This document shows positions 35,706 to 45,538 of a DNA stretch of 64,000 nt, piece after piece (positions within the stretch are counted from its first letter, which is position 1; each line of letters opens with the position of its first letter). The DNA comes from Linnemannia elongata. Taxonomy: Eukaryota; Mortierellomycota; Mortierellomycetes; Mortierellales; Mortierellaceae. The DNA is taken from contig JAXBDG010000006.1 of NCBI GenBank assembly GCA_036320915.1, positions 2,480,001 to 2,544,000 of the forward strand. Direction: 5' to 3'. Made by a program: the position numbers and the translations under genes. The notes under the pieces are model-generated. The model was not told the DNA's origin and did no database searches. It saw only the letters and a list, made by a program, of their open reading frames with translations.

Positions 35706-36412
35706 TCACGCTGTGTAAGCTGACGGAGTTGGGTCTCTGCCAAAACGTAAGTGTTGGAGACTCCAAAGTTCTTACTCATAAGAGCAAAGAACTGATCCAG
35801 GTTAGAGATGCATGCGGGTCTCTCCTCGACAGGCAACTTGAAGGACGGAATGTATCTCTGCATGTACTTGAACGCCGCAGTATTACCGAGGCGGGAGATA
35901 GCCAGCACAATGCGGTCGTGGTCGTTTGGGTAGAGGGTCTCATTTACAATGAAGAAGAGTTCCAACTGAGCCTGAAACCCTTTCCAATCTTCACGCTTGC
36001 CGGAGAAGACTGCAGGAGGTGCTACTTTTGGCCGCGAAGGGGAGTTATTGCTGGAGTGTGTGGATGAATGGAAGATGGCACTCACTGTGTTGGTGATATT
36101 GGTCTTGTGATCATAAAATAGTTTGGCTAGTTCTGCGCGAGTGATGGGTGGTAACTGTGATGTCATCTTCTGGAAGTTGGATTCGAGGCTGAGTAATCGG
36201 GGGTTGAGGTTAACGGTCAGGCTTGTGAAAAAATCCTCGTTCGAGAGAATGAAGTCCAGCATATCACGGTACTTCTCAACAGTCTCCTCGAGCTCGGTGA
36301 CTTTGGCTTGCAAGGGAGCGATTGTCTGAGCTACTTGCTCAAGTGTGGCTACTCGGTCCATCAGTGCTTGGAAGCGCGCGTTGGCTGTAAGGATCTCACT
36401 ATCGGGTAGCAT
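35663..36412 (-). pseudogene. Gag-like polyprotein fragment of a Ty3-type retrotransposon (249 aa)
   Basis: The frame opens with MLPDSEILTANARFQALMD, a coiled-coil segment (about residues 1-60, heptad-like ATLEQVAQTIAPLQAKVTEL). A capsid-like region follows: PPAVFSGKREDWKGFQAQLELFF, then NDHDRIVLAISRLGNTAAFKYMQ. This pattern is typical of Ty3/gypsy gag (retrotransposon gag family). It ends abruptly after QLRQLTQRD by reading into the LTR, so the zinc-knuckle end of gag and all of pol are missing. An upstream extension without a clear start continues to 36592. A deletion joining mid-gag to the LTR explains the structure. Confidence 0.75.
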
Positions 36413-36617
36413 TGTGGTTGGTGCGGAAAGTGAATAGTGGTTGTAGTTTCTGAGGGTAGTGGGTTGTGTGTAGAAGATAATAGTAAAAGAGGAAAGACCT
36501 TGAAGAAGATGGGGTTTGGTATTGTTGTGGAAAAAGGCTTTTTTTTTGAGTGCTGAAGTATAACAATAGGAAACAGACAAGGCTTGATCCAAGGTTCTTA
36601 GGTGTTTGACTTGGTAT

Positions 36618-36810
36618 TGTCAAGAAAGCTGACCAAGCAGTAGAATAAAGCAGATAAAGAGAACCTTGACCAAGGGCTAGGAGCTGAGTATGGGAAAAAG
36701 GTTAAGATATATTTATGGTACCAAGTAAAGACCTCTAGATTTATTATCTAAGGGCCTTCTATACTTGGTAGAAGGGCGAAGTCACAAGAGAAAGCTCTTG
36801 TCTCGTGACA
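36618..36810 (-). repeat. LTR (5' LTR in gag orientation)
   Basis: 193 bp, TGTCAAGA...TGACA on the plus strand. The bases just inside it on the gag strand (ATACCAAG...) do not start with TGG, so a standard tRNA primer-binding site is not evident. Confidence 0.85.
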
Positions 36811-39263
36811 GACTGGTAGTGTAGTTGGCGGCGGCTCGGACCAAATTCCCATCCAGGTCTTCATGTGATGACAGTACACCTGCCACTACCCAAGTAACTC
36901 AGCAGCGACGCCCTTGCATCGCCAAAAAAAACCCCCCCATTCTCACTTGGTGCATGATGTGTGGATGCTGACTCTCAAGAAGACCATAAGAAAGACCAGA
37001 GGGACATCTTCTTTATCTTGAAGGCAGCAAAGATGAGGACCAATGTGTATCATCAAAGTCACGGATCGCGTCCTTAAGGGACGGGGGCGATGGTTCCAAG
37101 AACGGTTCATCCTGGCCAAGTCCAACTCGGGCATGTCCATCGTGAGCAGGCCCATCATGCGCAGGTTCATCGTGAGGTCCGAGTTGCGGGCCAGGGTTTT
37201 GAACTTGAGAGTGCCTATCGGTTATGTCGTCAAATCCACAGACCGCTTCAGCTTGAAACTGAGGCAGCGATTCGTCGTTTCGACCCCTGTGTCCTGGCTG
37301 AGAGACTCGTTGTGCGCAGGTATGATGGCTCTGCTGAAAGTTGAAGGAGAAGATAAAAAAGTTCTCATTTCGGCGATTGACGAAAGGGGTTGCCACCAAA
37401 AAAAAAAAAATAAAAAAAAAAATGGAGTGGGGTCTTCGGTCACATGACCAACCAGGCTTAGGTGGCTGACTTGTCTGTGTGGTATTTGGGTTTCGTTGAC
37501 CAATGAGCGTCGGTCATTTTAATTAGAGTTGGCTGACCCAAAGGCGCAGAAACTGAGAAGTGAGGTGAGCAATATCGTTCCTTACGTTTCATCGAAGAAC
37601 CTTGACGACCTGCATCAAAGCATGGATACCGAGAACCAAAACGCAAGAGGAGGAAGGGGGAAGGAAAAAAAAGTTATTTCATCTTCGGCAAAGCAAACTT
37701 TCTGCCTTTCGATGACCAGCTTCTTCGAATGCTTCTTCTCCTACTGTCATCGTATGAAAAAGGAGGGTGTCTTTACGTCAAAGTGCCTCTGTACGGCTTG
37801 GTTTGCCCCTGCAGTCGATTGTCTGGGGCTTGTAGTCCAGTTTCGATCACATTTTATTATTTTCGGGATTTTTGTTAGTTTGTTTGCTTAACTTTGCTTG
37901 GTTTTGAATGGCTAACGCTTGCTTCAAAAGCAAAAGCAATAGCTGCACCTAAAGGCATATCGAATGAGGTCTAGTTTCTACTTTGTTTGTTTTGCATCGA
38001 CCCCTGTCAATTTGTAATGTAATTAGTAGTCTCGTACGTATCCAATTGAATTCCGTTCGAAGATTAAGATGAGAAGAATGAGAGTGTTGGCAGCCTTTAC
38101 GTTTTTAGAGCAGGACTGTGTCTCTGCATGTAGAGAGGATAGGAGGTGCGATGGGTATGCGAATAGATTGTTCGCTATGGACAAGCAAAGCATCTGTGAG
38201 GAGAAAGAGAATGAGCACATGTCGTCTCTTACGTTTTGCTCTTTTTTATTTCAAGCCCATCCCATGTCCATGAGGGCAACAGACAGTCGTCTCTAGACAG
38301 CTTTCATCATTCATTACTGATTACCCTTGTGCGCCATATCAGTAAAACACTCTTTTGGTTTCACACTGCACTCTATCAATCTCACTCTCACAGACATGCG
38401 CCACCATCACTTCTTCTTTTACTTCAGGGCGTCCATCCTGGCTGCCTCCTCTTTCAATCAATCCTCAGGGTATCATCTCTCCTCTTCCTCTCCGTTATGA
38501 AGAGTTGATTGTGCACCTGGTGCTAATCCCTCGTTTGTCAATTAAAAATAATCCCTCTTCTTTTGTCGTTAGCCTAGTGCTGCTCAACAATCGAAATTGA
38601 CCTCTCCAACAGGCGTCAGTGTCTGTCGCTCTCAGTCTCAGCCCTCTCCTCCCCCACTCTTCCCCGTCTCTCATCCATTTCACTCGTTCAAGTCATTATT
38701 CTCCCACTGCCCCTGCCTCTGCCTCGTTGTTTTTGTTGTTTTTGTTGTTGGTGTTGAAGTACCCTTTGCCCTTTTGCAATTCTGTCGACTCTTACCCCTG
38801 CCCTCCCCCTCTCTCCTTCCCCATTTCTTCTCTTTTCTATTCCCATCCTCCCGCCCTCTCCCTTACCTTCCCTTCTTCCCTTCTTCCTCTCCTCCATCCC
38901 TCTTCCTACCCCGGCCCTCCACCTTCCTCCATCCATTTCCTTCACTCCTATCCTCCTGCTTGTCTATTCCCTCTCTCCTTCCTTCAGACAAGCATACTCA
39001 CTCCTCCTCTCAATACCTATCCTGCCATTTGGTCTGGCCCCCACCCCGGGTCCTATCCCCTGTCCCCTCATCCCTCTTCTCGGGTCCCCAACACCAACCC
39101 CCTTTCATCAACCAACCACTTTCGTCGTTTTGCATTACGGTCCTTGCAAAAACGAACATCACTTTTCTTCCCGCCCCGTTCCTCTCGTTCCTCTCCGGTC
39201 ACTCTCTCGCTCACCCCTCTCCCCCTCGACCTCAGTAACAACCAAAAAAAAAGCTCAACGAAA
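36811..39263. other. Intergenic region between the LTR element and the KCH gene
   Basis: At 37043-37447 several frames are open on both strands, including a short imperfect repeat (CCATCGTGAGCAGG and relatives at about 37137-37180), but no family is recognised. From about 38600 to 39230 the plus strand is almost pure pyrimidine and forms the probable leader of the KCH gene. Nothing else supported. Confidence 0.5.
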
Positions 39264-41104
39264 ATGGGTGCTCACTGGAAGCGTGAAAAGGTCCAGGACC
39301 ACAAGTTCGACTTTATCAACGTTGATGACTTTATCGACAATTCATGCTGGCGACAGTTCCGCTACATGCTGGTCTTCCTCGTCATCATCCGTGGTATCCT
39401 TGTCTACTGCTCCGATATCTTCACCGCTGTCAACTTGTGGACCAACACGAACCCCAACTCGTTCACAAAGCCAAGAGATGGGCAACTCGACTTGGGTATT
39501 GGAGGCATTAAGCTGTCCATGATAGTGTACAAGTACCTCTTCACAGGCTGTATTGTGCTCGGTCTTCTTCTTCTTGCCCTTGACATCCGCAGAGCCAGTG
39601 GCATCATCGCTTCCAGGGACATTTCCTATGCCTTCACCTCCCAGATTGCTGCACGTTACTATACCGTCCGCTCCTACCCCCATTACTGCTTCTTTGCCGA
39701 GATTGACAACTCCAAAAAGTTTGTCGATAACGTCGCCTTCTTTGTCTTCTTCACCTTCAGAAGTGAGTACTTGTTTTCCTTTTGTCGGTTATTGACTTTA
39801 TATGTTACAGTGCGTACAACTAACACCTCCCTTCTCTCTGCCAAAACGTTGGTGTTGTCAAAAAAAGACTGGAAACGCTTGTTGCTCGCCGATGCCCCTC
39901 GTCAGCTCATCAACATGACTATGCTTTACCAGGCTTTCAAGGACCACCTCGACAATACCTTCTTCCAGTGGGGTGACTATATCGGTCACGAACTCCTCAA
40001 ACAGATCGCTCTGGGCGCCATGATGTTCACAGTGACAGTCTTTATCTTCAACATGCTCTCCTTCATCGCAGCCGTTTGCATGTACATCCCTCTAGTCAGC
40101 CATATTCAAGGCAACCTCAAGGAGTACTGCTGCTATAAGATCGACAAGCGGTAAAGAATCGAATATTTTGCTATTTTTCTTGCTGTCCTACTCCAAGAAA
40201 GAACGGAAGGGCTCTTACTAATACCCTCCTCGGTCCCTTTATTCTTTATGGCTTTTTGTAATGTATCGTGTTTGGGCTGGGCGGACAATCTAGAATCGAA
40301 GAGTTGATCAAGAAGAACACAAAGAACAGAGCCAACGCAGCCGCAAAGTCCAAGGGCGGTAAGGATATTGCCATGGAATACATGGGAAAGCCCACTCTGC
40401 CTCAGGTGGACATTATGGATCCAGCACCCTCCCCAGCAGCGCCACCTCCACGAAACCCATACAACAAGGGCGGCTATAGACACCAACAACAAGATTACGG
40501 CTACAACACTCAACCCTCAGGAGGATACAACCCTAGCCCACAACAACCCGGCTACACCCAAAACTATGGCAACGAGGACTATTTCCAGGCCAAACCTGTT
40601 TATAACAACAACAACATCAGTAGCAAAGGCAACTACCAACAACAGCGTGGCGGCGGTGGTGCTAAGGCCAGTGATGGTGGATTTGATCCCTATGCGGAAT
40701 CGGCGTTCACGACAGAGGACGCCTACGCGGGCACTGGCAGCCAGGACCAGCTCCATTCTCAAAAGTCGCGCGACAACTACTACAACAACGCCGCCCAGAC
40801 ACCACGCGGTGGTGGAAACAGTGGAGGTGGTGGCGGCCAGTATGATGATTACTCGCACCTGAGATCGGCGTCACCTTTGCCCTCGCAGCATGGCTCAGAC
40901 CTCGACAGCAACCACTACAGCAACCAAAACGGTGGCTATGGCCATGGCGGTTCTGGGTATAACAATAACAGCAGTAGCAATAACGGAGGATATTATAGGA
41001 ATGATTCGTACTCGACAACGTACGGCAACAATGGTGGTGGGGGAGGAGCCGCGCCACAGCGTACTCGTCGGAACGACCAAGGCTCTAACTACCGCAACTA
41101 TTAG
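39264..41104 (+). CDS. KCH1: Fungal low-affinity potassium channel, Kch1 family (about 530 aa)
   Basis: Three exons: 39264-39762, 39868-40150 and 40294-41104. The start MGAHWKREKVQDHKFDFI is preferred over an in-frame upstream ATG in the pyrimidine leader. Family blocks are strong: SRDISYAFTSQIAARYYTVRSY, FFAEIDNSKK, and across the first splice FFVFFTFR-NWKRLLLADAPRQLIN. The 39868 acceptor follows an A run. It is chosen because it restores that block and because a good branch site (ACTAAC) and pyrimidine tract precede it; a 48 bp intron ending at 39810 is an in-frame alternative. Four or so membrane spans are followed by a ~270-residue cytoplasmic tail rich in Gly, Tyr, Gln and Asn. Yeast Kch1/Kch2 mediate potassium influx needed for calcium responses to pheromone and stress. 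The symbol follows the yeast family. Confidence 0.9.
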
Positions 41105-41824
41105 TCCTTTTCTTTCTTCCTAATAATATATACAAGATACCTTTTTCTTATTTTTTATTTTTTGCTTTGTTTTGATGAAGGTATTTGTTGACATCGGTTC
41201 CAAAGTGCAAATAAGAAGGCCTGAGAGTGGGGTTGCTCTGTTGTGAAAAGTTCAGAGTTCCACCAAGGGACAACAGAGAATACACCACAGCCGTTAGGAA
41301 TATAGATTGGCAAGCCATCCAGGCTGCATAACTGGCGTGGGCGTCTGCGACTGGCTCATTGGTGCTCCCACTATGTATATGGGCACAGTAGGAGGGGGTG
41401 AGGGTTTCCTCGTCGGTTTATTTTGAGAGCACCAAAGAAGAGGAGGAAACGAGTGCTCAATTGTTTGGCTTCCGTGATGTGTGCCTGAGTAACATAAGAT
41501 TTTACAATAAGGACGCCCATCGAATCGATTTCGATTGGGTTTTTGACTCTGTGGAGCTGAGAGGCCATTTTGTATTTGGACTGACTGGATGCCTCCTTGC
41601 TTCTTTTCTTCTCCTTTGGTCCATTTTCACACTTCCCCACTTCCTGCTCTTTCCCTCTTCTTTCTCCCCTCTCCCCTCCTTACTCCCCCCCACTTTCACA
41701 ACACTCTCTTAACGACTCAATTCTTACTCTCTCCTCTTCTTTCTTCTCTTTTCCTTCCTTCTCACCGTCTCATCTACATCGTCCCGTCGTCTTGTCGTCT
41801 CAACTCAGTCCGGCCGTAAACACC

Positions 41825-43592
41825 ATGTCTTGGACCGCCATCCTCTCCGCCATCGCTCTTGGCGGCATCCTCTGCGTACGTCTTTAATTTATCTTCACTT
41901 CTAGAATAGGGACAATACTGCGAGTCAGAACATGCTGGTTCAGGAAGCACTGCAGGATGACAGGACGCTCAGAGATGCAGAAGGCATACACACAGGGATG
42001 ATCAGCCGTTCTTTTGAAAAGGATGGCTCAGGGAAGAGTGAACAGAAGAGATGAAGAGATGACAGGGTGACGATGAGTAGCGATTTAGCAGAGAGGACAT
42101 GTTAGATGAACAGAGAACTCTGAATGGACACTTGCCGTTGAGGGAGAAGCAAGGATGCAAAAAAGGTTCCCTTTCAACCCAGGAAGAGTTCCTGACCCAA
42201 TCCTTTTTTATATGCTAACCAGACTATCAATTGAATGAAATAGGTATTCTCGATACTCTATATGATGAGTCCCCACCCAAGGGAAGCTACTCCGTCAGAG
42301 AGATGCTACCAGGACCTCACCCACCTCACCTCGTTGATCAAGGAAGAGAACGACTACCAGCAACGACTCACTAAACAACAATCTATCACACCAGCAACAC
42401 CAACACCAGGAGCGTCCAACAAGAAGACAAAGAAGATTGCAGGAGGCTCAACCCGATCGGAAAAGTACAAGGCTCAATTGAAGCCCCTCTCCCGGACAGA
42501 CGAAGGTGCCCCGACAAAGACCCTCTCAGTCGTCGTCCCAGCCTATAACGAATCGGAACGGTTGCCAATCATGATGAAGGAGACTCTGGATTTCTTGAAG
42601 GAGAAGGCGCACAAGGATTTGACGTTTAGCTACGAAATCTTGATTGTTGATGATGGGTCGCAGGATTCGACGGTTCGGGTTGCGTTGGAGATGGCTCAGA
42701 AGGAGGACATCAAGGATATTCGTGTTCTGAGCTTTGAAAAGAACCGTGGCAAGGGTGGTGCCGTCATCCAGGTAAAGTACTTGTTCGATGGATCTTGGTT
42801 TGCACTGAAGTATTATTTTCTATCTGCGAATGATCTGGCACAGCTCAATGGGAAAACTCACAACGCTCTTCCCGCATGATTGGATAATAGGGAATGCAAT
42901 ACACGCGCGGAGAGTATATCCTGATGGTCGATGCTGATGGCGCGACACGGTTTTCAGACTTGGATGCCTTGCAGGTCAAGTTGACGGCCACTGAACAGGA
43001 CGGGTTAGGAGTTGCTGTCGGATCAAGAGCCCACATGGTCAAAACCGATGCCGTCGTTAAGGTGAGTCACCCTAGTGCTTCATTTTTTTTCTGACTTTGT
43101 GCATGTGTCCAATTGCAAAAAGCCCTAAAAATAATTAAGCCGCGCCCAACTAACTGTCTCATTTTTTTCGCTTCGCCCTCCGATGACGATGATGATGACG
43201 AATAGCGCTCGTTCATTCGCAACTTTTTGATGTACTCCTTCCACAAGGTCGTCTACATCCTCGGCTGCCGCGGGATCGAGGACACCCAATGTGGGTTCAA
43301 GCTCTTCAGCCGCAAAGCCGCCCAGGCCATCTTCCCAAACATGCATGTTGAAGGCTGGGTCTTTGACATTGAGGTCCTTATGATCGCCCAGCAGCTCCGG
43401 ATTCCGATTGTCGAGGTTCCTGTTGCCTGGCAGGAGATTGATGGTTCCAAGGTCTCCTTGATGAGGGACTCGATTCAAATGGCTCTGGATTTGTTGATTA
43501 TCCGGATGAATTATCTTTCGGGAATCTGGAGGATCCGGCCTCTTCTGAAGGATGAAAAGGCGGAGGTGATGGAGAAGAAGGGAAAGTGCTGA
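41825..43592 (+). CDS. ALG5: Dolichyl-phosphate beta-glucosyltransferase ALG5 (378 aa)
   Basis: Four exons: 41825-41875, 42244-42771, 42891-43061 and 43206-43592; all phase 0, 379 codons. The 17-codon first exon encodes the start of the membrane anchor ([17 protein letters not shown]). The GT2 domain is clear: [40 protein letters not shown] across a splice, then the DxD block [12 protein letters not shown]. Later come [15 protein letters not shown] and [11 protein letters not shown], typical of ALG5. The enzyme makes dolichyl-phosphate-glucose on the cytosolic ER face, the donor for the last three glucoses of the N-glycan precursor. That is the same glycan system whose monoglucosylated form calreticulin reads. 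A Thr/Lys/Gly-rich insert follows the anchor. Length is slightly above the yeast enzyme (334 aa). Confidence 0.95.
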
Positions 43593-43712
43593 GGGAAGAG
43601 GGAGGAGATATATCCTTTTTTTTTTTTTTTTTATTGGGATAGGTACCTGGTGGTAATAGTCATGTTAATTCCCAATCATTTTATGAATTTTTAGACACAT
43701 AAAAAACATGAC

Positions 43713-43714
<2 letters not shown>

Positions 43715-43760
<46 letters not shown>
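43715..43760 (+). repeat. (CT)n microsatellite
   Basis: 23 perfect CT units about 120 bp downstream of the ALG5 stop codon, just after a T run at 43617-43632. Confidence 0.95.
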
Positions 43761-43763
<3 letters not shown>

Positions 43764-43859
43764 GTTTTATTACTTCATCGTTTCTTCTTACAGTGTGCAA
43801 TTCTCCTCTCGCATGAGCCTACAGCACCTATCGTGATTTATACTTATTGGCGCTATAAA

Positions 43860-44060
43860 CTACTTGTGAGGATCCCAGTTGTCTATTTGTTCTGAAAGTG
43901 GATCAGAGCATGGACCTAATAAGTCGATATGGCGTTTGACGGTCGAGAATGTGTCGTCCAATGAGAATGGGGTTGGCACTGCTTGGACGAGGATGACAGC
44001 TGATAAACTGAGCAGAGCCGAGAGAGCCTGGAGAGCAGTGGTAGCAACCAGGATGACCAT
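43860..44060 (-). CDS. Candidate small secreted protein with dibasic site (66 aa)
   Basis: Single open frame ending in TAG. From the ATG at 44060 it gives a hydrophobic signal-like segment (MVILVATTALQALSALLSLS...VQA), then VPTPF and a KR pair followed by HIDLLGPCSDPLSEQ and a short acidic C terminus. An upstream in-frame ATG at 44090 would add ten residues. The VQA|VP cleavage context and a KR site after about 20 residues resemble the 20226-20699 protein. Only one cysteine remains in the mature part. No family is recognised. It is convergent with ALG5, which ends 267 bp away. It could be a chance frame, since it is short and lacks conservation data. Confidence 0.4.
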   Translation of the reverse strand: MVILVATTALQALSALLSLSAVILVQAVPTPFSLDDTFSTVKRHIDLLGPCSDPLSEQIDNWDPHK

Positions 44061-44944
44061 CGACGTGTGCGTACAGAAAAGCCGGATCATAGTTTGGGGA
44101 TTTCATTGAGAGTTGAGAGAAGCATAATAAAGAAAGGAAAAGAATTGGCGAAAATATTGTCCACTCGTTTTCTATGTACTTTTTGTGTTCCTAACTCGAG
44201 AGTGAAATGGCTGTGGACGGCACAGAGAGATAGGTAATACATGGAGGTACGGCGTGCACAGCGAGAAGGGAGTCCGCCGCGTCGCCGTTGTTCTCCCAAT
44301 ATCAGAGAAACTCTTCTACGTCCCTCTCCTTTTTCCAAGTGAACTCTAAGGCCCTATGCACCTCTCTTCTCTGACAGAGATGCCCCCCGTTCAGTCTTAG
44401 CGGGCTCTTGCGCAACTGACTTGTTGCTGTATACACACGTCTAAAGAAAATCCTTAGAGCCGCTCAAACTCGTGTTCCTATCGACTAAATGGACTAAATA
44501 GACATACCAAAGGCGATCGCCAGACTCAAAACGCAAAATAGAAAAACACCCTCAAGAAAAAAATCATACAGCATGAACAACGTGGTGGGGGTCGATTGGT
44601 GTTGCTATTTGTTTAATCCCATGTGCATGCTGTTTCTATGTTGATATCCCGAAAAAAAACGATGTTGTGTAGAGACGCGACAGCGGGTTGTGAGACTGGT
44701 CCGTTGCGCTCCATGTTTCCATATGATGAGTTGAGGTGAAAAGGGTGATGAGTGAAAGTGGTATGGTTTGGTTTGGTGCTGCTTGTGTTGGTGTTGGTCG
44801 GATGGTTGGCTGGAGACAGAGGGAGGCAGTGTAGGTGCTGACTGCCTGATAGGCAGGTGGGGACATCAGTTCCCGTACTGGTATCCCTGTCCTGTAATCT
44901 CGCATTCTCGCTCTCAGTCCGTCCCGCCCCTTCCGATCTACCGT

Positions 44945-45538
44945 TTACCAGAGCTCACGACGCTTCTGGCGCTGGATAACAATCTCCTGAGCCTTCCAAC
45001 CCTTCCTGTCAAACGACCGCTGCTGAGCCTTGATCCGTGCGATCTGGACCTCTTTTGAGGCAGGGACGTAGCACTTGACAAACATATCACTGACGTTGTA
45101 CTTCTTGGCCAAGTACGATCGGGTGTACTTGGCAGGGTTCTCCAGCCTCAGCGCCCTCATCTCTGCAATCTGCTCGTCGGACAACTTTGCAAACTCGGGT
45201 TTTGCTCCAGCGGCAGACTTTCCTGTGGTTCCTGTGGTGGCAGTTTTGAGGGCGGGGGGCAAGTCGGGGTGGGAGAGAGGGGTGGAGGTTGTCCTTGAGG
45301 AGACAGATGCTGGGGAGGGGTGTGCGGATGAGAGGATCGAGGTTGTGGGACCGGCGGTGGGGCGACGGATGAAGAGCGAGCCGTCCTTGAGGGGGGTTGC
45401 ATCCTGCTCGGACTGGACTTTGTGGCGGAGACGGTAGTGGCGAGGGAACAATGTGCGGGTAATGTTGGTGGCGTAACCACGGGCCAATGCTGGTGCGGCG
45501 GCGGAAGCGGCCTTGCCCTGGAGTGTGAGCTTGAACAT
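44945..45538 (-). CDS. MRPL20: Mitochondrial ribosomal large-subunit protein mL58 (MRPL20 family, 197 aa)
   Basis: Single exon ending in TAA. The N terminus (MFKLTLQGKAASAAAPALARGYATN) is a basic/alanine-rich mitochondrial targeting sequence. A Ser/Thr/Pro-rich middle follows. The conserved C-terminal half contains FAKLSDEQIAEMRALRLENP, KYTRSYLAKKYNVSDMFVKC and a Lys/Arg/Gln-rich end (KAQEIVIQRQKRRELW). This order fits the fungal L20/mL58 family of the mitochondrial 54S subunit. It lies tail to tail with the preceding plus-strand ALG5 gene, with the small minus-strand frame between them. The leader is short and pyrimidine-poor compared with other genes. Family assignment is good; N-terminal cleavage site is uncertain. 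Confidence 0.88.
   Translation of the reverse strand: MFKLTLQGKAASAAAPALARGYATNITRTLFPRHYRLRHKVQSEQDATPLKDGSLFIRRPTAGPTTSILSSAHPSPASVSSRTTSTPLSHPDLPPALKTATTGTTGKSAAGAKPEFAKLSDEQIAEMRALRLENPAKYTRSYLAKKYNVSDMFVKCYVPASKEVQIARIKAQQRSFDRKGWKAQEIVIQRQKRRELW

Larger units (their letters stand above)
35509..36810 (-). mobile_element. Shrunken LTR retrotransposon with gag only
   Basis: Two direct repeats of 197 bp (35509-35705) and 193 bp (36618-36810) are similar over their whole length (roughly 85-90% by eye). They begin TGTCAAGA and end (T/G)(A/G)ACA or TGACA, so each has the TG...CA ends of an LTR. The 912 bp between them carries a gag reading frame on the minus strand and no pol. Flanking 5-mers are GATTG (35504-35508) and GACTG (36811-36815), a target-site duplication with one difference. 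The element is non-autonomous. LTR divergence suggests an old insertion, or exchange between copies. Confidence 0.85.
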
